This document shows positions 45,001 to 59,991 of a DNA stretch of 64,000 bases, in pieces (the first letter of the stretch is position 1; each line of letters begins with the position of its first letter). Made by a program: the position numbers and the translations under genes. The notes beneath the pieces were generated by a model that was not told the origin of the DNA, made no database searches, and saw only the letters and a list, made by a program, of their open reading frames with translations. The DNA comes from Spodoptera frugiperda (Eukaryota > Arthropoda > Insecta > Lepidoptera > Noctuidae). Location of the stretch: assembly GCF_023101765.2 (NCBI RefSeq), contig NC_064220.1, forward strand, positions 8,928,001 to 8,992,000. Reading direction: 5' to 3'.

Positions 45001-48000
45001 AGTAGTTAGATACCATTGTATCTTTTACTGAAGTTTCGAATGATAATTCACCCTATTTCCATTACTAAGTTAGTATTAGATAAAATAATTAAATTACTAT
45101 TAATTGAAGGTACAAGTTTACTTAAATTCCAGTTAATACCTACCCAGTATCTACAAACTTTCATCATTGGTCACTTGTCAACTGCATCATTTCGATAATG
45201 TTAATACCTATTAATTCTTCTAAGACTGATAAAAACAAGTGTTTGTACTATGTAGGCACCTAACCACTTACTACATTAGGTACATAACTACTTAGTTTCT
45301 TACTATTTCTATTTCTTATCAGGACATTGAAAAGTCCATCATAGAACTCTCCCGAAGCCCGACGCTGTGCGATAAAAAAATCGTCTATTTGTATAGTATC
45401 AAATTTAAAATTATAAATTACATACCTACCTAGTTTTATAGAATCTGAAAACGCTGTTTGTCCCTTGATCGGAAAGTGACGAACGTAGGTACGAGTAGTT
45501 AAATCGGCGACAAACACAAACAGAAAAGTTGTTTGCACTTTTATATCTATGATCTATGTACCTATTTAGGTCTTAGGTACAAACAGTACAAAAAAAACCC
45601 ATCATACACACAAAATCTTTCTCAAAAATAAACTAGGTTGAAGGCTTTGCAATCAAAAAATGTTCCAAACAGTAACCCTATCACTAAGACGCATTTAATT
45701 TTGTAGTTTTATAAATTAATCGAAGTATACATAATATTATTCACTTATTTTAAATGCTGGCACACTTTATTCTCGTAAATATATCGTCACCAAACTACTT
45801 TTACGCCACTTGGCTAAGAAGTGATAAAACCTCCTTTTAATACAAAAAATATGAAAGAAAATTAGATTCATAAAGTCTCAGAATGTATTCCTTCGGTATA
45901 AATTAAGTAAATTCATCAAATATCTTTACAATTTCTTATTCAAATATTGTTTCGGAATACCAAATTTATTGTAAGTGGGTGAATAATACCGCTTACCAAG
46001 TGAGATACAAATAACTAGGTTAATAACTGATAAAATAACCCAATTACTATATTTGGAGACCTTATAGATTTAAGATATGATTGGATAATCATTAGTGTAC
46101 ATTTTTGACAGTTAAAAAGTGATAATAGTTAATCAAAGATAGCGAAAACAAGGCGGGACATTTAAAATTGTTCAATATAACACAAAACCTAGAACACCAA
46201 TTCGCTATCTTGCTAACATCGACGAAAGAATTTCAAAATTGTCGCCCAGATTATCGCATTTATGATAAAAATGTCGTAACCGAAATCATAAATCGAAATT
46301 ATCCATATTGATAAACTTTCTATAGGTAAGTTAACTGACTCATCCATCCTTTGTTTCAAAGCAAAATGACTAACCACAGACTGCATTTTTAACACGGTTT
46401 TTAAACTACAAAGGAATATTCAAGCATCTACTTCGTTAGTTAAACCCTTTGGAAAGAAAAAAAAAGAAGTGTAGGTGTATATTCGCAAGTAACAGTTAAA
46501 CGCACTCAAAGTTAAAGCATTTATTTCAATTAACCCGTATTGTCCGTCAGTATGTCTGTCAGTGAAGCTAAGTGCGCGTTCCGAAGTGGAAAAGATCGAG
46601 CAAGAAACTGCATCGTTACTCTATTTATTTATTTAACAAAGTATTACACTAACTATTACACAATCAACAGTTACCTATCTACTCGTAGGTACGTTATAAA
46701 ATATGACTAACGTTATTGTGTCGTTAAGTTACAGCTAGTTACCTAGTTAAATACAAAAACGGTTGTATATTATTCAGTTAATGGACCGTGAGACACTCGA
46801 TTGCCGATGGCATGGTGAATTATTTATGGTCATAAATACAAGTGTTACAATAATCGTTGTCAGCCAATTCAATTGCCTTTTGCAATGCAAGCACACGCCG
46901 TGGTGGTCATCGATGACCGACGTCAACGGAGGATTTGCCTTCAACAGTTTTCTATTGACTTAAAAAATACTAGTGAGATAGATCGAGATCCTCAATTCTT
47001 TCTAGTGATTACTCTAAATGTAGTGAGTAGTCGTACACCTGTTCATCACCAACCAGGAATCTCACGGCTCTTCCGTAAACTTTTTCTCTAGCCTATTCAA
47101 TCAACTTTTTGCCACTGGCCACGATAATTGAAGTTCGGTTAGTGTAAGGTCGTTAATTACGAGTGTCGATGGCTGCTCCCGGATGGTAAGCTCTGTCAAA
47201 TTGCGTTAGTTCCGATACTTGTTTACTATAACAATATTACGACCAGCGATGGAGGACAGGACGCGTGAACCAGTTTCTCAGTATTGTAAATGTCGCCATT
47301 ATATCTGAAAGAATGAGCAGAACGAGAATTTCTTCTATTGTGCGGAAAATTGTTACATTCTTTGTTTTCAACAGACTCTTTGTTTCGTTGTGAATCTTTA
47401 AAACCAAACGAAATCAGGAAAGGAAATTCTACTTTTTTTGTCACCCTGAAGATTTTACTCGTCTTCAAAAAACTTGAACGACTCCATGTTGCGGAAGTAA
47501 TCGATAGAAATGAGGTGTCTACGGTGCGGCGGCTACTGAAAGGCAATTATGCCTCCATTACAGCCTTTTCAAGTGAAACTACAAAAGGTGGCCTTTACTG
47601 CTGCCAATGTCGGCTAAAACTGCATACTACTTTCAAGGCATAGTGACTCATTCATACGGTACGTTTTAACTATTCGAGTAACAGTATGTATTATGCTGTA
47701 ATAAGAAAACAAATCGTATTCATTTACTTCAATGATCAGGTCGACCTTTAGAATGCGACATTCAAAAAGTAAAAATAAAATGAGCAGTAAAAAATGCGCT
47801 ACGTATTTATAATGGACGTTTCGCTTACTATTATTAATAGCGTCCATATTATTATTTCCAATGAGTGCGGTTACCGACCTACCATTCGATTAAGGTCCGA
47901 TTGAGAATATTTATTGGATAAAAATTACGATCCGGCCACACGCAGACGCAGATGCGGGTGTTTATTCAAGTCAAGGATAATTTATTGGAAAGTGCTATCT

Positions 48001-50197
48001 TTCTAGCTAAGTGTGTCGTTTTAATTGGGTTTTTAAAGTTCATTGCGCTCATAAATATAATTATATTTTGCGCGGATCATACACACAAAGAAATGGCTAA
48101 ATGCAAAAATCAATACATTTGCAAAACTGACTGGAATCTCTATGAAAGTCAAGTCGTAGTGAGCTCACGCGACAAGCCTGGTTGCCAGGCAGATTATACT
48201 CGTAGCATTGTTTACCACGTGTTCTGTGAAATTGGATTACGGTGACCGTCCAATGATTTAAGCCTAGGCTTAGTGTCAACCAGACATGAACATACACACA
48301 AATATTATATTTGATAAGTTCATCGTAAGTCGTTGTTTTCAACACCACTTGAATCTTTTACAGCGCAGTTCTAAGTATTCGTTGATATTCTAGACTTTCC
48401 TAAGATGTAGAGACATTAGCAATCAAGGTATCGTGATTAAAAACATGTTGCCGATCACGTATACGGCACACCTCACTATCGAATATGGATAATGCAATCC
48501 CAACGCAATCCTCGCTGCCGAGCGGCCATGTTGCAGCCGCCATATTTGTGAATCATGCGCACGCGCGGATCGCTGGACTCTTTATTATCTAAGGATGCAG
48601 ACTTGAGGACAATGCGTTTCGTCGTTAAATATTAATAGAATAATTAATGCATCCGTTGTTTCTAACTACATTGTTTCGTTACTGCTTCGTTGGATCGATA
48701 AGATTTGTCTTGGCTTGCATACCTACATAATTATGTAGCTGTACCTAACATAATTCTCAAGTTAAACCCTAAATATAGCATGTACAGTAAATAATATTAC
48801 TTTAGACTGGCTTATAATACTTTTAGATGTCTCAGGTTTGAAAACAAAATCTAAATGAACTCTTGCTCTCTAAAAGAACACCCCTATAAGGTTACTAAGA
48901 AAAGCTCTGATATTGTAATGAGATTTATATCGGCACGGTGTGACATGTGAGCATTGCTGGGGATTCCTTCTGCTCTGATTTGATTAATGTGATGTAGGTA
49001 ATGCATGTCGTCGTGCAAATCATCACTCTTCACGCCCATCCATACAATAATTGGGTTCCAAAGATTTATTTTCGTATTCTCTTTTTCTGGAAGGCTCCAA
49101 TTTTAGAAGTCCCTAAAATGTCTTGTCGAGAAAATTAAATCTACTTGGGATAAAAATAACTTGTAGGTTTTTATTTACGACAATAAAGGCTTAAATAGCA
49201 TCCTTTAGTGTTTAACAAGAGTACTTACTTTTATTAATCAGTTCCTTGAAACATTTTAAGGCACTCATCATTGTTTCTTTGTCATTCTGATTAATTTATC
49301 CAAAGTAACATGAGTATGCCAGTTGACTTATAAAGTTCAGTTCAGAGGGCACAAGATCCGGATCGGACCCGGTGCATGATTCGTTAACGAGAGTGAGGAT
49401 ACATTTAATAGGCCTTGATCCAGTTGTGGTCGGGCTGATGATGAGGATGATGATACTCGCAACACGCTTACATGAGACTCAAGAAGACAACATCATAATA
49501 CTATTATTAGAATTTAAAAACGGGATATTTACCAAAACAAATAAACATAGTAAATGTCCCGTTTTAAGTTCTAATGATATGACTAGTGACCATTTAAGTT
49601 TAAAAACAGCTTATAACATCAAAATAGCCCTAAAGTGGACTGGAGATAAACATTTTGGGAGAAGCTTATGTTTATCTGCTCATCATTACACCTCTATAAG
49701 CTGATCATGACGACGAATGCAAACTAGTTGCTTTAAATCTCTATCCTTCCCTTCAATAAAGAAAACAACGTGATGTCATGTCAACAATTATCTTAGTCAG
49801 GTCATGATTTAAAGAGAGAAATAGCTCATTGAGTGGTGACAAGCCACTCTATTACAATGATCTACTTCAATTGAAGAATGGTAGTCACTTGCTTCGATAT
49901 AATTCAAAGAATTTCTCCTTTGACGTTGCTATGTGGCTATTGTGGATTATTTATCTTATTTACTTTTGTATCTGCTTTATATTGTGATCTGTGGTTATAG
50001 TTAGTTACTTACAGCTCTTTCTTGGTGGGCTAATGTATTTTAGTTACTAACTAATTTAGCTATTAACTAATTAATAATTATTTAGTTGCTATTATAAAAT
50101 TAAAAGGATTCAAGACATTTTTGTTTGCCTAAAAAAATTAGTAGGTTGCAATGTGTCTTGACCGCCGCACCCAGTGTCATTTCATTGTTACTTAAGG

Positions 50198-50290
50198 ATT
50201 GCTTAGCGATTGTTTTCCGAAAATAAAATCGTTACTAAGGAGTAGTTTAAGTAATCATTAAATATCTCTGAGTGTGGTAGCTAACTGCCC
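50198..50290 (+). repeat. Half copy of the CATTAAATGACTCTGAGT MITE
   Basis: AAAATCGTTACTAAGGAGTA...ATCATTAAATATCTCTGAGTG matches one arm of 59876-59991 and the half copy at 62315-62385. Confidence 0.5.
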
Positions 50291-50734
50291 TAAGCTATGT
50301 GTTTTTAAATGAAAATTAACTAACAATGTCATAAATCAAGTTTTATAAATCTGTTCGAGAATATTCCATTTCGATGTACTTACATAAACACGATGTATTT
50401 ACTTAGTATGTCAACATATAAAAGGTTGATCGTAAATATTCTTAAGGTTACTTTAAAGTCGGAAGTAAAGTGAGTACCTACTTACCAAGAGTAAATTCTC
50501 GAACAATTTCCTTCTTCCTTTTCTGGTAAAAGACGAGATAAGAGGATAACAAAATTGGGAACCTATTAACAATGCGGTTTTGATAAAATCCCCATTACGA
50601 TAAGCAAATTCGTATTCCTATTGAGGTGGCCTTTGTGTTTTATATCGGGGAAGGATTTTTAAGTCTATTGATATCTTTCCGCTTTGACTAAAAGTAGATG
50701 ATGATGATACAATTATGGTTGCCCGGTTATTTTT

Positions 50735-50985
50735 TCGGTAAACGAGCAGACGGCTCACTTGATAGTAAGTAATCACCGACGCCCATGGACACTCGAAACA
50801 CCAGAGGCGTTACAAGTGTGTTGCCTTTTGGGGGTTAGAAATTTAAGGGTTGTTGAGAAATCAGGGATTGGGAAGGGGGTTAATTGGGCCTCTGGTAACT
50901 TCAGTCGGTTTTCTATGAGGTAGTGGTATCTCTTTGGTCGAGCAGGCCCATTAGTGCCGAAGCATGTCTCTCCCACACTTAAAAT
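50735..50985 (+). repeat. CACCAGAGGCGTTA repeat, copy 2
   Basis: Shares core blocks with 16685-16885, and has an additional middle block (GGGATTGGGAAGGGGGTTAA) that the shorter copy lacks. Confidence 0.7.
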
Positions 50986-53900
50986 CTTAAAAATCTCATG
51001 TTTATCTGCAGTTCGATGTAAGGAAGTTTTGCAATCTGCACTGAGGACATACGATAAATATCGACCGACACAAACATGCGCTTGAGCATCCATTGTAATG
51101 TAAATGTCTTAAACCCCTTTAGCCATCACTCATCACGTTAATTACTATCCGAAAATAATTTTAATTGTGTTTCCGTGGAAAACTCTGAGTGACGCTACTT
51201 ACTTTAATGGCCGTTCAATTTCCTGATGTTTTATTGTCGGTAACCGCATGGATGCTGCGGCAGTTGGTCAATATCCGATAATGTCGCAATAAACTGGCTC
51301 GAGCCCAGTTTAAAGCTTTATCTTATACAGGTCAATGGATTCACTGTATCCGATCGGGTTGAACGACACCGCAATGATCTAAATCGGTTGACCGAAATAT
51401 GTTCTGTATTCGAATTTCGATACCGCAAACATCAAAATGCGCGTGCTCAGATTTTATTTACGAAATACATATAAACATACACATATTGTAACTGTCTGAC
51501 CTATTTTCAGTTATATTGAACTTACAATTCATAAATGTACACATCCGGCCTTTTAATGGAAATGATTCACACTGTGATTCAGCTGTTCACTCGCCGAATG
51601 TCTCATTAAAATTTCAACTTTTAATTTCTGTTGAGAGTATTCAAAGAGTATAAAAACATTAAGAGAAAAATGTATAAAAACTGCGAGCGTTCCACGCGCC
51701 GCCCGTAGGCAATGATCATTGGATTTGAATATTTTATTTGTTCCCCTTTTGTTTTCAATTGCTAATGTACAGTCTCGATATATTTCCTTCAGTTTATTTA
51801 CATAAATCCAGCATAGAGAATTATGTTTGTCTACCATTATTATTTATTCAACTATTATACCAAGGGACATTAAAAAAAAGAGGTTTAATATTCAACCGTC
51901 ATTGCTCTATTGAAGCCACGTAATAGGAAAAAAAAACAAATCATTGTTTGAAAATCGAATGAGCCATTTAAAATGACCGTTTAACAATAGGAAGTGTCGG
52001 AAGTTCCGTTTGGTCGCGCATGGCATAAGATTAAGAAATCGTTTTTGAGTTGACTTCCCGCGATGAGACTATAAATAAACTAATATGGCGGCGCGGAAGC
52101 ACCATGACCTCGGTGACCATACTTTTATGGAATACTGAATAGTTGCCTGCTGTCTGAAATAAATATTGAACGCGATTGGTCATATAGAATACAAATCGAT
52201 TTAAGGCTCTTTACATTTATTAACATTATAATACCTTGAACTCCTTCAAAGGAAAGTAGCTTTTCATAAAAGATTACTTTAAAGATATCTTTATTAATTT
52301 CTATAAGGAAAATTCTGTAAATGTGTTCAGAAGGGTAAAAAGAAAACCATCTTAATAATAAAATCAGAATAAAACAACAGATTTTCGTAAAAATAAATCG
52401 ATCTGTAAAATATGTAAGACTGAAAAACCCATGACCTTGTTGCTTTTTAAGTCTGCTTGCAGAAGAAAATACATATTACAAACAAATTGAAAGAGATACA
52501 CCAAAAACAATATACGAAAGTAATTTTGTTTCAACATATTTCGGAGATACAGCAATTGATATGACGTCTTTTTGGACATATCATCCGTCATAATCCATAA
52601 CATTTTTGAACAGAAATACAAATACACAGACATTCTTTGCATTGGACATATTGCTCGCACTCCCACTGATGATGGCAGAGGTGAGAGTAATTTCAAAATG
52701 TCACAACCTTGAGAGAAGAAAAACAAAACAGTCCCTAATGAGAGAGACTTACGTATTCATGGCACATCTCCAATCGAGGCTTCAGAATCTTCAGATGAAC
52801 TTGTGTCACGTATACTGCTCAAAGAAATAAATAATGTAATTTCAGAATGTGTTTATATTCCGAAATATAAAGCAGCTAGTGAAAATACTAATAACGAATC
52901 AGTGAAATGTTTGTACGCACGTAACTTCTAAACGACTGCATTAAATTGGCTAATTCTTTCAAGACAAGATTTGTATGAAAGAAAAGGTCGACGCGCAAGT
53001 CGCCAAATACTAGTTACCCATGCGAAGCCAAAAGTCCAAACGAACCATTTGGCATGACATACGGCAACCCTCTGCCAACAGACACGCTAGAGAGGTTTCA
53101 ATCTAAATTTTAATTTGCATCGTTTGTTGCATTCGTGCAGCTTCGTCAATCTCCGTCGTTCCCGATCGTATTTGTAGTTACGTCAAAATATTATGATACC
53201 TGTCTTGCACAGCTAAATGACCCGTGACGATCGACAAATCCGTTTCATTTCGGTTAATGTGCTTAAATAATGTTGTGTTACGTTATCATTGCTTCGTGGT
53301 AATGGTAATGTAAAAGTTCCTAATGTGTTTTGCGATACACATCAAATTTGTATTCCAGCTCTCACTGCTCTGCTATAAAATTCTTCCGTACGTGAGTCGT
53401 GAACCCTTAATGAGCTTATCACTTATTCCCACACATACGTAGGTGCTTGTTTGGTGCGATGTAATTAACACTCCGTGCTAATGTAATTTTAGGAATGCTA
53501 ATTACTACGTATACTTCTAAACTTCCACAATGCAACTGTTTCGTGCTGTTACTGTTTTAATCAACATGAAAGGATATTTGGTCAGTAGACGCATAATTTC
53601 TTGGTTCAATGCTTTCATGAACACTTTTTATTTTTGACGTTGTAGATTCAATAGGCCCTATAAGATGTTTTATAAGGGATTATTATATTGAGAATAAAGA
53701 TCAGAGAGCTTTTATACTGTCATGTTCTTATTTTTCCCTAATTATCTTTCCCTTTACATCGTACCTTGGTTCAACAACTTGTTTTATTTATATTACATAA
53801 TTCCATGGGAGCTGAGCAGCTGCTTGAATCCTTTTGTAAAGATCACTTGTTGCTATACAATATTTTTTACTTATCTTCAGGCCATCATTGTTAGTTATTT

Positions 53901-55107
53901 TATCCGTAACAAGCTAAATCTGTTCATCCATCTTCAGTTCATGTTTATCCTTCTAAAGTCTATACAATATTTTCTCCTTAAAGAAAAGAGAAAAAATAAC
54001 CGTTGGACGTATTGAGTTATGATCTTTCTGGGCCTTCTATAAAAAGAAAATTAGGATGATTTTATTATAAGCAGATGGGACATCATACGAAGCACAGCAT
54101 GTGGTATTTTTTCAACATGTCGCTGGGAGATCGTGGGCGCAGTGGACGGGTGTGGTGGTATTAACCCATTTTACCTATTATATGTTATATGTATGTTTGT
54201 CCCTTGATGGTACACTTGGCACAGTCCATAGTCTGGCCAAATTGGTTCAAGAACAGCCCTACTTCTGAAATTAGAAGTGAATTCATATTTGATAGCGATA
54301 ATTATAGGTGATGATTAGTTTAAGATGATTATTCTGGTACTAATGTTAATTTTAAGTGGAAATTGCCTACTTAGCGTGGATCTAAAGAAATACTGGAGTG
54401 GAATACTTTGTATATCATTGAAAAGTGAGAAATTGCGACTGAAATAGCAGACGATTTTCATTTGGATAATTGTTATTATGATATCTAGAATTTATAAGAT
54501 TACGCAAGCTCGTATTTTGAAATAGAGTTTGATTGGATTATGAATACTGAGAAACTGAAAACTGATTATAAATAGATTGAAGCGATTAGGTAATATAGAA
54601 GATACTGACTATAGTTGTGGTATTTGGTCGTCCATATGTAGTTTCGATGCTACCCAAACTGCAGTTGAGAGAGAAAACAAAAGATGCGATGTTTTTATTA
54701 CAATAGCACCTGACAATACAATTTTCCACCCAGATTGTGACTATTGTATTTTAAGACATAAATAATGAGGTTGGGTGTCTACAAGGCATTCACCTTTTAA
54801 TGAAAATGCTAGCCAGTTTAAAAGTTGTAAACGTCCAACGGTCATTAAACCTTTATATGCAAGGTTACTGAACAAAATGGCTTTCGAAAATATATTTCGG
54901 TCTTTTGAACTGTTGCGGCTTCACTTGGGAAAACAACGATACAAAGGGCAATGTTGTTTATAGACGATTGTTAGCCGACAGACGTTTCTGGAAATCCGAT
55001 AGATGTTTTATCATAAAACAAGCTTCATTTTGTTTACTCCTTTGAGGAATGAGAGATTTCATTACAAACGAGTAGCAATTTTGTGAATTCCAAAAACTTA
55101 TCTTTAA

Positions 55108-55265
55108 CTAGCGACCCGCCCCAGCTTCGCATGGGTGCAATAATCTTTTTATACATATAAACCTTCCTCTTGAATCACTCTATCTATTAAAAAACCGCAT
55201 CAAAATCAGTTGCGTAGTTTTAAAGATTTAAGCATACAAAGGGACATAGGGACAGAGAAACCGAC
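55108..55265 (-). mobile_element. Helitron-like repeat (CTAGCGACCCGCCC type)
   Basis: On the minus strand it ends GGGGCGGGTCG-CTAG with a weak hairpin, and contains ACTACGCAACTGATTTTG. I know this as an abundant moth repeat; the class is inferred from the end. Confidence 0.6.
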
Positions 55266-58200
55266 TCTGTTTCATGTTGTGAATCTGTTGTTTCTACTTT
55301 CATCCCTGTAACGTATAACAATATCCTAATAATAGCAATTAATTCATTATCATGAGTAGCTACTAAACAAACATTATATTAATAGGTATGTTGTCTACAT
55401 CTAGTGTAATTTGACCGTGGTGCTAAGAGGCGCCAGGTAGCGCCCTGCCAAGCTCGCGTCGAGTTCAACTGCCAAACAATAGTTGAAATATAATATAGTG
55501 TCTCAAGTTACTGTGTTGTCTAGGGAATATTATTACTGTTATAATAACTACAGTATCAGTTACTAACATGAGTTTGTATTGTAATAAATTGGTACACAAA
55601 ATGAAATGTTTTACATTAATAGATGGATTGCTTGATTGGTCAAAATGAGAAGCAATGAAGCGATTGATTGTTAATATTCGGCAAATGAAAAGGCTCAGGG
55701 TGAAAAGTGATTTCTGAGTGAAGGTGAAAGGACTTTATCTGAAGTAAAAACATAAAAACTGAAGATTTCACATTATTCCGTAATTCAACGTAAAAGTTCA
55801 TACAAAAGAACGAACCATGTGAATAAATCTAAGCGTCTATTTCACCACATTCAGGTAAACTACCTGAAAAACTTATGTGGCAGATACTTCATACAAATGA
55901 CGTTCTGGATTCATATTTATCTGGTACATAGCAGCTATCCAATTGTGAAACAGGCCCTAAGTCTGTCTGTCTTGAAAGAAACCGCACAACAAGACTGTAA
56001 AATGCTCTCAAACACACAATTGGAAATTCCCCACTAAATACTAACTCAAATTGCTTCAACAATCCACTCGTTAACTAGCACAGCTTCAAATAGATCTGCA
56101 GTATCTCTATCGCAAGCATTCTGGTTAGTATTAGCAAAGATTAAAGGATCATGACAAGTAGAATGCGCGGATTACACAATCGCACGCTTCATTCCAAGAC
56201 TATTAACAGTCTTATTATACCTGTTTCATTCGTTTTGGTGAAGTGTAAGCAGGACACGTAGTGTATAGTTATTATTCCAGGCATTTCCAAGCCTAATGTC
56301 GGTTGCATCGCTTTTGAGAACTGTCCTAGTGGCCCTGCGCTCATTAGGGGCATCCACAATGTCGTGGACATTCATATTCTCACCGTTCTTGGTTCTCTGA
56401 TGCACAGACCCACACCTGACTTCGTTGTCATGCAAATCTACCTTTGTGAGCTAGTTAACAAGATTTGCAATGGGAACATCTTTCTTTTTGATACCAACCC
56501 TGATGTAGGAATGAATGTCATGTACCTATTTTTGGTATTTTAAACTAAGCGTGCGATACTATACTGTTGGCTTCTAAATACACGTGAATGACATAGCATT
56601 CTTGATGTTAGTAACAGTAGCCTAGCCTTGTACCTAATAGGATTCCGACAGCATTTAAAGTAGATACAGTCACATGATGTTGTTCCATTTCTGATGAGGT
56701 ATTTTAACTGTTTTATACTCTTAAACAATAACTGTATTGGTAGTAGTGATAAATATTTACATTTTTTCTGCTCTCATGTGGAACAAATTGGAGTTTAAGT
56801 CATCTCTTAATACTGACAGGTTTATAATCTTTCGTCAATCCAGCTGTTTGGTTATTACTCCCTTTGGGGATTGTAAAAAAAGGTTGGTCTTACAAACAAT
56901 TATGTCGACAATTGCCTCATTACTCAGTTACCGGCCATGGCTCATTGGCCATGGGGACTTGTGACTTTTACGTAATTTCGAGACATAGTTATTTACTAAA
57001 ACACCATGTTGGTTGACTAAGGTCATTCTCATACTCCCGTAAATTATACACATAAAGCCCGAAAAGCCTTATCGTAGATTAAAGTCAGAAATAGTTTTAC
57101 TTGTGTCAAAAAAAGTAAAAATAGCTATAAATGATAAGAATAAGTTAATTGAAAGGACATAATGAACGATAGTTTCATTGTTTATATACAACAGCTATCT
57201 CAAGTACATAACCACCATTTTTCTTTAAAAAAAAAGTTGTTATCGCCTCGTTCAAGGTTTTCCGTGTTTTAGTGTTTAATCCTTATTGACGTACGTTGGC
57301 GTCACGATGTCTAAACGTCATTAGAACGTCAACAACAAGTGACATCTAGGTTGCATTTAACAATGTCAAATGCAGGCACGCAATCTGACTACCTAGTACA
57401 CATAAAGCTATACAAAACCAGTTTATGATGATCTCGCTTTATATAATCTTTCCGCACTTTCAACGGTCAGTTTATACTGGATTTGTATAGCTTGATGCGA
57501 AGCTGTGTTGTGTACGCTATCTGACTAGCTAGTAACTATTTTCTGTGTAACTCGTCATATTAGCAATGGCAACACGTCTTGGCATACGTGATGTGACCTA
57601 TCTGCTTAATAATTTATTGCCTTTGTCTCAAATGATGCGTTTGTTGCGTGTTAGGTGATTTTTTATCTCTGGGAAGATAATAAGGACATTCGATGTTTAC
57701 ATTTGCATTGTTAATAACGGTAGACCAATTTTTTGAGTCTAAAGGATATCATTAGCGTTTAATAGTAAAGTTGGTTTAATATCGTGAGACGTTCATCTTT
57801 GTCATGAGCAGCATGTGCAGATGCAGCGACATAGGCTGTGCTGTGACTCTAAACTAGTAGAGCTTTTCTCCATTAATATACGTGAGTAAACTGTGATTTT
57901 TGGTTAATTTAGTTTGGCTATTTTACGTCCAGATTCTTCCGGAAGAATGATGCTGATGATCAAACCAGACGATGATCTGCAAAGATTTGAAATGGTTTTG
58001 TGCTTACAAGAAGTTACTTCATCACGATTTTCAAGACCTAAGTTTAATAACTGAGACACTACAGAATGGAGTCGAGTCTTATCATTGTGCTCACAAAAAA
58101 ACTAGGAGCAATTTTATAACAAGACCGATTTCATTTGCTTCCATTATCTATTGCTCGCCGCCTCATAGGTACGTGTACACATAAGAGCTAGCTCATTACC

Positions 58201-59134
58201 TAATGGGCACCACTTGAACCAAAATCCTTGAATTAACAACACTGTTAAGTATTATGTACATACACCGGTTACATAGCAACATTATGTGTGATGCAACGCA
58301 AGTGCGTTCGTTTATTTTAGGCCGATCTTATCTTGAGTTTGATGCCCTATTTTAGACTTACGAGTGGTTAAAATTGGGTTTGAAATTGAGTGTATACCAG
58401 TGGTCTATATTAAAGGTTTTGCTGTGAGTGCATTGCGGATTACGTACCTACGTACCTACCTATGTGGGTGTGTATGTGATATTAACTTTTTGTGGCTGTT
58501 TGGAAATCATTAAATTCGTTCTAGAAACATTATTTGCTGCGATTTCTATGGTATTTAGAACAAGAGATAATGTTAAAAATGTGGTTGCTTTTCGCAAGTG
58601 TTAAAAAAGTGCCTGTACCTAGTTTAATGAATTGAAAAGGTAACTCGTCCATTTCGTTGACAAAAATGATTAAATGATGGAGAAGGAATACTAAACATAA
58701 GTTCAGCAGCAACAAATTTGAGATTCTCAAAACATCGAATATAAAGAAAAAGATTTAGTATGAGTAGGCAAATATAACATATCTTGAACTATTTTACTAG
58801 CAAAACATTAACATTAACATCACAAAACTGTTAACAATAGTACATTGCATTGGATTCACCAAACCGATGCCAAATGATGTTATAATTTACAATTTCACGA
58901 CTGCACTGCGTTGCCAAAGTTAATTATACTTTGAGTATTATGCATTTTGTTTATCATTGGCGTAAAACTGCATCATTGATGTAGGTCATCAGAATTATCA
59001 TGAGCTCCTGATTTTGGGCCCACACATCCAAGGTAACTCAACTAGTTTCAAGCTACTCTAGGGGCTCATAGCCATAAGCAGCATAGTACGATAAACCACA
59101 CAGCGAGCATAGTCGAGCAGCCAAATGGTTAATC

Positions 59135-59275
59135 CCCCCGAGCTGCGGACTGCCTAGCAGGTTACCGGCGTTCCGGCTCCAAAAGCAGGAGTAGGAACGG
59201 GGTGGTTTTTAGACAGTAATAGTTTAACACTCCCTCTCGCCTCGCCCAAGGCGGGAGAAGTCATTGGATCTTCCA
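59135..59275 (-). repeat. TCAGACTCTTACTGACTAAAA repeat, copy 4
   Basis: Reverse orientation, from GAGCTGCGGACTGCC to GGCGGGAGAAGTCATTGGAT. Confidence 0.7.
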
Positions 59276-59582
59276 GCCACTAAAAAAAAACTGGTTAATC
59301 CCCTTATTACACGGCTGGCTAAAAAAAGCAAGCCATACATTATACAAATGCGTGATGATAACATTATGTAGGTGTATTTATTGCAATGCATTTATCTGTT
59401 CATATAACAGATTGCATTGAGAATTGCACTGTTTATGCGCACGTTTTAAGTGAACGTAATATTCGTAATGCAATTGGTAATAGATCTTGTTGCGTATATT
59501 TTTGTTTTTAAAAGTATGACGTAACTTTACGATAGAGAATGACGTTAAAGAGTAAGCACTATGATTTAGAGCTAAAGTTAAA

Positions 59583-59755
59583 CTAGCTTCTGCCAGCGGC
59601 TTCGCCTACGTTTCCGTGGGATAAAAAGTATCCTATCACGTAATTCAGCTCATACCCTATCTATATACCAAATTTCATCTAAATCCGTTCAGCAATTCCA
59701 GCGTGATTGACGAAGAAACGTCCAAACAAACTTTCACATTTATAATGTTAGTGTG
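59583..59755 (-). mobile_element. Helitron-like non-autonomous element, copy 3
   Basis: CTAGCTTCTGCCAGCGGCTT at the left, then GATAAAAAGTATCCTATCAC, as in 29750-29938. Confidence 0.65.
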
Positions 59756-59875
59756 ATATACTATCTTCTGCAAATATTTAATAAACAAAAACAACAATGA
59801 TATCAAATGCAATCACATCACATTCGTTTGTTACTTTAAACAACTGCTACAATAGAATGATCGGCAAATTAATCT

Positions 59876-59991
59876 TACTGCCGTATTCAGAGACATTTAA
59901 TGATTACCTAAATTATTTTGATCCTTAAAAACCACTGCTGGCTGCCGAACCACGTTAAGTAACCATTAAATGACTCTGAGTACGGCGGTTA
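59876..59991. mobile_element. MITE with ACTGCCGTATTCAGAG ends
   Basis: ACTGCCGTATTCAGAGACAT at the left is inverse to the right end CATTAAATGACTCTGAGTAC plus GGCGGTT. 116 bp, no coding capacity; simple form of the element split at 34391-34746. Confidence 0.7.

Noticed and set aside
47226..48245. Several open frames of about 100 codons at 47.2-48.2 kb
   Set aside because: They overlap on both strands, have no recognisable domain, and look like chance in AT-rich DNA.
49372..49704. 110-codon plus-strand open frame
   Set aside because: Low-complexity Met/Ile/Leu-rich start, no splice context or homology recognised.
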